From Arthrobacter sp. (lineage in GTDB: Bacteria; Actinomycetota; Actinomycetes; Actinomycetales; Micrococcaceae): DNA of 11,538 nt. The position numbers and the translations under genes are program-made. The notes under the pieces are model-generated. The model was not told the origin of the DNA. It did no database searches and saw only the letters and a program-made list of their open reading frames with translations. The stretch spans positions 1 through 11,538 of the forward strand of contig JAODMA010000388.1 of NCBI GenBank assembly GCA_025464545.1, in the 5' to 3' direction. This document shows, piece after piece, positions 6,964 through 11,538 of this stretch; within the stretch, counting starts at the first letter, position 1; every line of letters starts with the position of its first letter.

Positions 6964-7719
6964 CTAGAGAAGTTCTTCGAGGTCGTTGACTACCAGGGTG
7001 GCGCCGGCGGCCAGCAGGGTCTCCCGGCCGGCTCCACGGTCCACCCCGATGACCGAGTGGAAGCTCCCCGCGCTTCCGGCCTGGACCCCGGAAACGGCGT
7101 CCTCCACGACAACGCATTCCTCGCTGGGCAGGCCCAGCAGCCGGGCGGCGTATTCGTAGGTGGCCGGGCTGGGCTTGCCGGGAAGTCCTTCCGATACCGC
7201 GACGACGCCGTCCACCACTACCGGGAAGTGGTGGGAGAGTCCCGCGGCCTTGAGCACGGCGGGTGCGTTGCGGGACGAGGACACGACGGCGAGCTTCAGG
7301 CCGCGGGCCTGCGCGGCTGCGATGAACCGCACCGAGCCTTCATAGGGCTTGACGCCGCCCGCGGCCACGATGTCATTGAAGACCTTGTTTTTTCGGTTGC
7401 CTAGTCCGTGCACGGTGTCATGTGCGGGATCGTCATCCAGCGGGCCTTCCGGCAGGACGATGTTCCGGGATGCCAGGAAGTCCCGGACACCGTCGAAGCG
7501 GGGCTTGCCGTCGATATGGTCGAAGTAGTCGCTTGCGCGGTATTCCTCTGCCTCCGGGAGGGCCTTGAGGAAACCGTCGAAGAGATCCTGCCACGCGTGC
7601 TCGTGCACGACCGCCGTCGGCGTCAGCACGCCGTCGAGGTCAAAGAGGATGGCGGTGGCGCCGTGGATTGCGTCGGTCTGGGCCGCGTCGGTCTGGGCCA
7701 TACTGGGAAGCTCAGTCAT
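6964..7719 (-). CDS. pgmB: Beta-phosphoglucomutase, HAD superfamily
   Basis: This 251-residue protein would convert beta-glucose-1-phosphate to glucose-6-phosphate through an aspartyl-phosphate. HAD motif I is DLDGV (27-31) with nucleophile Asp27 and acid/base Asp29. The beta-PGM-type cap follows with HEHAW (39-43) and HIDGKPRFDGV (68-78). Motif II is VVSSS (145-149), motif III GKPSP (181-185) with Lys182, and motif IV VVEDAVSG (204-211) with Glu206/Asp207 for Mg2+. All catalytic residues are present. The ATG at 7719 has AAAGGA 9 bases upstream. The N-terminus before the HAD domain contains AQTDA twice, encoded by a perfect 15-bp tandem duplication. It lies between the repressor and GH65 genes and is the expected partner of an inverting glucoside phosphorylase, which strongly supports beta- over alpha-phosphoglucomutase. 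Confidence 0.92.
   Translation of the reverse strand: MTELPSMAQTDAAQTDAIHGATAILFDLDGVLTPTAVVHEHAWQDLFDGFLKALPEAEEYRASDYFDHIDGKPRFDGVRDFLASRNIVLPEGPLDDDPAHDTVHGLGNRKNKVFNDIVAAGGVKPYEGSVRFIAAAQARGLKLAVVSSSRNAPAVLKAAGLSHHFPVVVDGVVAVSEGLPGKPSPATYEYAARLLGLPSEECVVVEDAVSGVQAGSAGSFHSVIGVDRGAGRETLLAAGATLVVNDLEELL
7670..7699. repeat. Perfect 15-bp tandem duplication inside pgmB
   Basis: GCGTCGGTCTGGGCC occurs twice head to tail (7670-7684 and 7685-7699). It encodes five residues (AQTDA) twice in the N-terminal extension of PgmB, ahead of the HAD fold, and keeps the frame. It could expand or contract by slippage with little effect on the enzyme. Confidence 0.9.
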
Positions 7720-7831
7720 GAATTGTTGTCCTTTCAGACCTGGGCGGAAGTCGGTGCGGCTCCGCGTGGAGGCACACGGGAGACTGGTAATTCTTTAGGG
7801 ATAGTGGCCGACGGCGGCTGCGTTGCCGGCA

Positions 7832-8866
7832 TCAACGCCGGCGGCGGGTGCTCTTGCGCTCGACCAGCTTGGTCTCCAGCAGGTGGCTGGACGGGGGATT
7901 CGGAAGCCCGGAGCGGTGGAGTCTGTCAACCAGCAGGTTGGCGGCGAACGCGCCCTGGTCTGCTACTGGCTGGGCGATCGTGGTCAGCCCCATGAACCAA
8001 CTCATCTGATGATCGTCTATTCCTATAATGGACACATTTTTCGGTGCTGACAACCCGAGGTCCCGCAAAGCCATCACCGCGCCGAAGGCCGTTTCGTCGC
8101 AACCGGCGAAGATGGCGGAGGGCATTCTGCGGTTTTCGATCAGCTCCGTCATGGCCCGCCGGCCGCCCTCGATGCTGGAGCCGGCGTCCAGCACAAGGTC
8201 CGGATCCACTGTCAGATCGTGCTCGGCAAGGGCACGCTCAAAGCCCGACAGCCGCTCGCCGGCGGTGACCAGGGAGGGCTCACCGGCTTCGTGGCCGGCC
8301 AGCATGGCCACGTCCCAGTGGCCCAGACCGAGCAGATGCCCCGTCGCAGTTCGGGCGGCTACCTCGTTGTCGATGCCGACGTTGTCCCAGGGGACACCGT
8401 GCATGCCGACACTGGCCACGGCCAGTCCCGAGGCGGCGAGGGCTGCCATCTCCGCTTCGCTCAGGGCGATATTCAGCAGCAACACGCCGTCGACCCGCTG
8501 AGTGAGCCCTTCCAGGTCGCCGAAGAGCTTTCGGTGCACACTGGGGCTGCTCCGCAAACTGATCAGGACGGTGTCATAACCGCTGTCCGCGAATACCTCT
8601 TCGGCGGCCTCGACCGCGCGGGCGAAGAACCACGCCGTGGCGGTGGGGGCGATGATCGCGACGGCGCCGGTACTGCCGCCAGCCAGCCGCGACGCCGCGG
8701 AGGAAGCTTTGTAGCCGAGCTTGGCAGCTGCGTCCGCGACCTTGGTTTGGGCGCCTTCGGAGACGTTGGGCAGGTTGCGCAGCGCCCTTGAGACGGTGCA
8801 GATAGAGAGCCCGGAAAGGGCGGCGACGTCCTGGATGGTGACGCGCGGGATCTTCGCCTGCAGCAC
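7832..8866 (-). CDS. LacI-family transcriptional repressor of the disaccharide phosphorolysis operon
   Basis: This 344-residue regulator has a helix-turn-helix at about 9-30 (VTIQDVAALSGLSICTVSRAL). A hinge helix at about 54-64 (ASSAASRLAGG) carries the Leu that in this family intercalates into the operator centre. A periplasmic-binding-protein-like sensor domain (about 66-335) includes VDGVLLL and SIIGIDDHQMSW and ends in the usual L-x-x-x-LVERKST. The tail is four Arg. I chose GTG at 8866 because it has GAGAGGG 7 bases upstream and leaves the normal few residues before the HTH. The frame is open to 8947, but that extension would run over the operator and promoter. It probably senses the disaccharide or a product, and represses lacI-pgmB-GH65 from the palindrome upstream. 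About 112 bp separate it from pgmB, with no second operator seen there. Confidence 0.9.
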   Translation of the reverse strand: MLQAKIPRVTIQDVAALSGLSICTVSRALRNLPNVSEGAQTKVADAAAKLGYKASSAASRLAGGSTGAVAIIAPTATAWFFARAVEAAEEVFADSGYDTVLISLRSSPSVHRKLFGDLEGLTQRVDGVLLLNIALSEAEMAALAASGLAVASVGMHGVPWDNVGIDNEVAARTATGHLLGLGHWDVAMLAGHEAGEPSLVTAGERLSGFERALAEHDLTVDPDLVLDAGSSIEGGRRAMTELIENRRMPSAIFAGCDETAFGAVMALRDLGLSAPKNVSIIGIDDHQMSWFMGLTTIAQPVADQGAFAANLLVDRLHRSGLPNPPSSHLLETKLVERKSTRRRR

Positions 8867-8873
8867 GGCTCGG

Positions 8874-8880
8874 CCCTCTC
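8874..8880 (-). promoter_or_regulatory. Ribosome-binding site deciding the repressor's GTG start
   Basis: GAGAGGG on the minus strand lies 7 bases before the GTG at 8866. No comparable site precedes the upstream start codons in the same frame, so the shorter protein is preferred. Confidence 0.7.
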
Positions 8881-8917
8881 TCCCCGGGTCTGGTGGCCGT
8901 GATCTTGGCCGCATTCG

Positions 8918-8947
8918 AGTGTAAGCGCTTACAAATTCCGCGCGCAA
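8918..8947 (-). promoter_or_regulatory. Predicted promoter of the lacI-pgmB-GH65 operon
   Basis: On the minus strand, a -35-like TTGCGC (8947-8942) and a -10-like TACACT (8923-8918) are 18 bases apart. Transcription would start near 8911, leaving a leader of about 45 bases before the GTG. The operator palindrome covers part of the spacer and most of the -10, so repressor binding would block polymerase. Confidence 0.5.
8920..8933. promoter_or_regulatory. LacI-family operator, perfect 14-bp palindrome
   Basis: TGTAAGCGCTTACA is a perfect inverted repeat with a central CG, the hallmark of LacI/GalR-family operators contacted by the hinge helix. It lies 53 bp upstream of the repressor's GTG and across its predicted promoter. 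It is the only such palindrome I found in the window, implying autoregulation of the whole operon from one site. Confidence 0.82.
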
Positions 8948-8966
8948 GTGGATAAAACTGGAACAG

Positions 8967-8980
8967 GGGCCCTTTGGCCC
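8967..8980 (-). terminator. Weak stem-loop after the fabF-hydrolase unit
   Basis: GGGCC and GGCCC pair around a 4-base loop, about 55 bp past the hydrolase stop on the minus strand. A loosely T-rich stretch (GTTTTATCC) follows some 10 bases later. The stem is only 5 bp, so this is a tentative terminator separating the unit from the lacI promoter. Confidence 0.25.
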
Positions 8981-9034
8981 TATCTCGGCACCGCACCCGT
9001 CCCGCGCGAAATACCCGAGGACATACGCGCGTAG

Positions 9035-9673
9035 CTACCCGGGCGGCGCACCCACCGGGCGCAACACGTAGTGACGCAGGAAGGCGCTGACGTCCACGAG
9101 TTCCTCTTTCGAGATACTGTGACCCATCCCCGGATAAGTCCGCGCCGTCAGCTGCGTGTGCTCGTGAAGCCATTGTTCGGTGTGCTCCGTGGCGGCGTCG
9201 TTGATGACGAGGTCGTCCTTGTCCCGGCCCCAGAAGAACGGCGGGCGCGTTTCGAAGGACTCACTCATGGCCAGGAGCTCGTTCTGCAGGACGAAGCCGG
9301 AGAGCCCGACCGTGGCCCGGAACTGCGCCGGGCGCAGCCGCAGCAGGGTGCTCGCCATGGCCATCCCCTGCGAATAGCCCATCAGGCTGACGCTGCTGTG
9401 CCGGTCCTTGACGGAATCGATCCAGTTGAAGACGGCGTTCGTCGAGGAGATGACGTCGGCGAAGTCGTGGGTCAGGAAGTAGTCCAGCAGGAACCAGCCA
9501 TAGTGGTCCCCGATCACTTTTGGACCGCGAAGTGCGGCGCAGCTGAACGCGGAAGGCAACCCGTCGAAGAGATTCACCATCCGGGATTCGTCGGTACCGT
9601 ATCCGTGCATCATGACCAGCAGCGGCGTTCCGTCGCGTTCGTGTTCCGGCTTGGACCAGACGACTGTCTCCAT
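9035..9673 (-). CDS. Alpha/beta-hydrolase, phospholipase/carboxylesterase type
   Basis: This 212-residue cytoplasmic protein has no signal peptide. The fold is shown by LLVMMHGYGTDE (18-29) with the oxyanion-hole HGYG, the nucleophile elbow GYSQG (99-103, Ser101), GRDKDDLVI (149-157, probable catalytic Asp154) and GMGHSI (182-187, His185). Size and motifs fit the Abhydrolase_2 (carboxylesterase/acyl-protein thioesterase-like) group; the natural ester is unknown. The ATG at 9673 is only 9 bp after the stop of the fabF-like gene, with a weak AGG-type ribosome site overlapping that stop. Co-transcription with the ketoacyl synthase suggests an acyl ester or thioester substrate, but that is inference. 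Confidence 0.85.
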   Translation of the reverse strand: METVVWSKPEHERDGTPLLVMMHGYGTDESRMVNLFDGLPSAFSCAALRGPKVIGDHYGWFLLDYFLTHDFADVISSTNAVFNWIDSVKDRHSSVSLMGYSQGMAMASTLLRLRPAQFRATVGLSGFVLQNELLAMSESFETRPPFFWGRDKDDLVINDAATEHTEQWLHEHTQLTARTYPGMGHSISKEELVDVSAFLRHYVLRPVGAPPG

Positions 9674-9682
9674 GGGGCCAGC

Positions 9683-10903
9683 CTAGCTTTCGGTGATCAC
9701 CAGCGCGGTACTGTGGCCGCCGAAGCCGAACGCGTTGGTGATGCCCGCCGCCGCAGACACGCCTGTGACGGTTTTCTGGATGATATTGAGGTCGACGCCG
9801 TCGCCGGGCGTTTCAAGGTTGCGGGTGCCCGGAAACGCTCCTGTCCGCAACGCCTGGACCAGAACGACGGCGCCGAGCGCGCCCGCGCCGCCCAGAAGGT
9901 GCCCGGTGAGGGACTTGCTCGACGTGACCGGGATCTGGTTTCCGAGGACGGCCCGGATGGCTTCGGCTTCCAGTCGGTCACCCACTGGCGTGGAGGTCGC
10001 GTGGGCATGGACAAGGCCGATGTCCTTTGGGGCCAGGTCAGCTGCGGCAAGGGCTTTCTCCATCACCCGGCGCTGCATGGCCGGATCCGCGGCGACGATG
10101 TCGACGGCGTCTGAGGTCACCGCGGTCCCGGCCACCACGCCAAGGATCTCCGCTCCGCGGGCGCGGGCATGGTCTTCGCGTTCAAGCACCAGGATCCCGG
10201 CGCCTTCAGCCAGCACGAAGCCGTCGCGCTCCCGGTCGAAGGGCCGGGATGCGGACTGCGGGTCGTCATTCCGCGTGGACAGGGCCCTGATTTGGGCAAA
10301 GCCGCTGATGATCAGGCTGTTGATGCAGGAGTCCACGCCGCCGGCAATCACGACGTCCGCGGCCCCGGCCCGAATCATGTCGGCGCCCTGGGAGATAGCT
10401 TCCGCTCCGGAGGCACAGGCGCTCACCGGTGTCCTGGCGCCGCCCTTGGCACCGACCTCCATGGACACCCAGGCGGAGGGGGCGTTCGTCATGATGCGGG
10501 TGAGGGTATGCGGGGAGACCCGTCGCGGACCGCGGGCATCGAGCGTCCGGACCTGCTCCAACGTGGTGTCCAGGCCCCCGTAGCCGGAGCCGATCACTAC
10601 CGCGAGCCGCTCGGGGTCCGCGTCCGGACGGCCTGCATGGGCCCAGGCCTCCTTGGCCGCAATCAGGGCCAGCTGCCCGCAGCGGTCCATCCTCTTGTAC
10701 TCGGGAGTCGAGAGCAGCGCGGCCACGTCCATGGTGACCCGGCCGGCCAGCCGAACGGGGAGCGCCTGGGCCCAGTCCTCGTCGATGGCCGCGATTCCGG
10801 AGCGGCCAGCCAGCAGGCCGTCCCAGGTTTCGGCAGCCGTGCCGCCAACAGGGGTCACCGCGCCCAGCCCGGTGATTACGACTCTGGGGGAAACTTCAGG
10901 CAT
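9683..10903 (-). CDS. fabF: Beta-ketoacyl-ACP synthase II (FabF/KasA-like)
   Basis: This 406-residue thiolase-fold condensing enzyme extends an acyl chain by decarboxylative condensation with malonyl-ACP. The start VVITGLGAVTPVG (8-20) is typical. The active-site Cys163 is in SACASG, His301 in HATSTPVGD, Lys330 in SSKS and His335 in TGH, followed by the Gly-rich ends GGAGALG and FGFGG (392-396). All catalytic residues are present. HATSTPVGD resembles mycobacterial KasA/KasB. The ATG at 10903 is preferred because it gives the usual short lead to the first strand; a TTG at 10933 is possible and neither has a strong ribosome site. No fabD, fabH or acpP is adjacent, so this may be a second copy rather than the housekeeping fab-operon gene. 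An alpha/beta-hydrolase follows 9 bp downstream. Confidence 0.88.
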   Translation of the reverse strand: MPEVSPRVVITGLGAVTPVGGTAAETWDGLLAGRSGIAAIDEDWAQALPVRLAGRVTMDVAALLSTPEYKRMDRCGQLALIAAKEAWAHAGRPDADPERLAVVIGSGYGGLDTTLEQVRTLDARGPRRVSPHTLTRIMTNAPSAWVSMEVGAKGGARTPVSACASGAEAISQGADMIRAGAADVVIAGGVDSCINSLIISGFAQIRALSTRNDDPQSASRPFDRERDGFVLAEGAGILVLEREDHARARGAEILGVVAGTAVTSDAVDIVAADPAMQRRVMEKALAAADLAPKDIGLVHAHATSTPVGDRLEAEAIRAVLGNQIPVTSSKSLTGHLLGGAGALGAVVLVQALRTGAFPGTRNLETPGDGVDLNIIQKTVTGVSAAAGITNAFGFGGHSTALVITES

Positions 10904-10922
10904 TGCTAACCGTGTTTCTGTG

Positions 10923-10942
10923 AGGCCCGCCAATAGGCCCGC
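10923..10942. repeat. Direct repeat in the fabF-like upstream region
   Basis: AGGCCCGC occurs at 10923-10930 and 10935-10942, a 12-bp period, about 20 to 39 bp before the preferred fabF start. It might be a regulator-binding site or chance in GC-rich DNA. Confidence 0.35.
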
Positions 10943-11055
10943 TTGGAAGTGCGAGGGCGGGCGTGCTCCAAGGCCTGAGGCCAGGCACCCCTTAAGGGTA
11001 CGTGCCGCCGGCGGGGCCCGCTCAGGAAACGCGTCGCATTTGCTTCACCGGCTCG

Positions 11056-11084
11056 TTGAAACGGCAGGTACCGCGATGTAGCGT
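11056..11084 (+). promoter_or_regulatory. Near-consensus promoter of the DUF6458 gene
   Basis: TTGAAA (11056-11061) and TAGCGT (11079-11084) are exactly 17 bases apart, close to the housekeeping sigma consensus. The predicted start near 11091 gives a leader of about 52 bases before the ATG at 11143. Confidence 0.6.
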
Positions 11085-11142
11085 GTCGATTGACTGCAGA
11101 CTTAGCAATACCTATCCGTCCACGGACAACAAGGAGCAAGTC

Positions 11143-11406
11143 ATGAGAATCGGTTCCTCCATCTTCCTGATCGCCCTCGGTGCCATCCTCGCCTGGGCCG
11201 TCGCTCCCGGCCTGATCCCAGCAGTCGACCAGGCAATGGTCGGCTACATCCTGATGGTGGTCGGCGTAATCGGACTCATCGCTTCCCTGGTCCTCGCCTC
11301 CCCCGGGCGCAGCCGCAGCCGCCGGGTCAGTGAGACACGCTCGGTCGTCGACCCCAACACGGGCGAGACCATCACGCGCAATGAAAGCCGCGACGCCGGG
11401 CTCTAA
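11143..11406 (+). CDS. DUF6458 family small two-helix membrane protein
   Basis: This 87-residue protein begins MRIGSSIFLIALGAILAWAV. It has two hydrophobic helices (about 4-22 and 31-52) joined by a short turn, then a basic, polar tail (53-87: GRSRSRR, DPNTGETITRNES). The start and the YILMVVGVIGLI second helix match the DUF6458 proteins common in actinobacteria, recalled from memory; their function is unknown. The ATG at 11143 is fixed by an excellent ribosome site, AAGGAG at 11131-11136, 6 bases upstream; the frame is open further upstream to 11002 without such a site. The tail probably lies in the cytoplasm. It is transcribed divergently from the fabF-like gene. Confidence 0.85.
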   Translation: MRIGSSIFLIALGAILAWAVAPGLIPAVDQAMVGYILMVVGVIGLIASLVLASPGRSRSRRVSETRSVVDPNTGETITRNESRDAGL

Positions 11407-11445
11407 GCCGCCCGTTGCCACAACACGCCGCACCAACTACCGCCG

Positions 11446-11475
11446 CCGGGCCCGTACACTTGAAGTCCGGCCCGG
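11446..11475 (+). terminator. Inverted repeat downstream of the DUF6458 gene
   Basis: CCGGGCC (11446-11452) and GGCCCGG (11469-11475) form a perfect 7-bp stem about 40 bp past the stop. There is no T-run and the loop is 16 bases. The loop contains TACACT (11455-11460), which could instead be a -10 element for a gene beyond the window. The rest of 11407-11538 shows no gene, apart from an unsupported ATG at 11518. Confidence 0.25.
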
Positions 11476-11538
11476 CCTGCCTTCTGGTGCTATTCCCGCC
11501 CGCCACCGGGCCGGGACATGCCCAGCGATTGGCCTGGC

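Noticed and set aside
6839..7117. 93-residue N-terminal extension of the GH65 protein
   Set aside because: Pro/Arg-rich, overlaps pgmB and is absent from the expected family architecture. The ATG at 6838 has its own ribosome site.
8867..8947. 27-residue extension of the repressor to the ATG at 8947
   Set aside because: It would place the operator and promoter inside the coding region, and the GTG at 8866 has a strong ribosome site.
9024..9033. TACGCGCGTA palindrome after the hydrolase gene
   Set aside because: Only 10 bp of simple CG alternation, expected by chance in this composition, and not at a promoter.
9071..10114. 347-codon open frame on the + strand opposite the hydrolase and fabF-like genes
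   Set aside because: It spans two genes that carry intact catalytic motifs, and its own translation shows no family features.
10972..10998. Palindromes GGCCTGAGGCC and CCCTTAAGGG between the fabF-like and DUF6458 genes
   Set aside because: Short, not placed on a recognisable promoter, and compatible with chance. Noted only as possible sites.
10906..11436. 176-codon open frame on the - strand across the DUF6458 gene
   Set aside because: It lies opposite a gene with a clear promoter and ribosome site and covers the fabF upstream region. No domain is seen.

Overview
The window is GC-rich DNA with short intergenic gaps. Its proteins look like those of an actinobacterium, most likely of the Micrococcaceae (Arthrobacter/Pseudarthrobacter type). 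The main pointers are a DUF6458-type small membrane protein, a KasA-like HATSTPxGD motif in the ketoacyl synthase, a LacI/beta-phosphoglucomutase/GH65 cluster and a possible leaderless promoter. The genus is inferred from style, not from a marker gene. I found no rRNA, tRNA, CRISPR array, insertion sequence or phage gene, and nothing clearly foreign in composition.

Layout. (1) 2-1078 (+): the 3' part of a DUF445 membrane-anchored protein, cut by the window edge. (2) 1093-2720 (-): an EcsC-like membrane protein followed, with a 10-bp overlap and a TTG start, by a divergent PxpA (LamB/YcsF) protein. No pxpB or pxpC is visible. (3) 2721-3057: a divergent promoter region with a perfect 17-bp palindrome. 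(4) 3058-4431 (+): a 12-helix MFS exporter with a repetitive hydrophilic C-terminal tail. (5) 4432-4507: a convergent gap with two stem-loops. (6) 4508-8866 (-): a disaccharide phosphorolysis operon, transcribed as LacI-family repressor, then beta-phosphoglucomutase, then GH65 glycoside phosphorylase. (7) 9035-10903 (-): a fabF-like ketoacyl-ACP synthase followed 9 bp later by a small alpha/beta-hydrolase. (8) 11143-11406 (+): DUF6458 protein behind a near-consensus promoter.

How the genes work together. The clearest system is the sugar operon. GH65 would split an alpha-linked glucose disaccharide with phosphate to give beta-glucose-1-phosphate and glucose, and PgmB would convert the former to glucose-6-phosphate. 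The repressor gene comes first in the operon. A perfect 14-bp LacI-type palindrome lies across its predicted promoter, so the repressor probably controls itself and both enzymes. No transporter lies beside it, and the substrate cannot be read from the sequence. The fabF/hydrolase pair and the EcsC-like/PxpA pair look co-transcribed, but their shared roles are unknown.

I do not see strong evidence of a wholly new biological system. The best leads are the autoregulated phosphorylase operon of unknown substrate, the PxpA homologue with an altered conserved His, and the solitary fabF paralogue coupled to a hydrolase.
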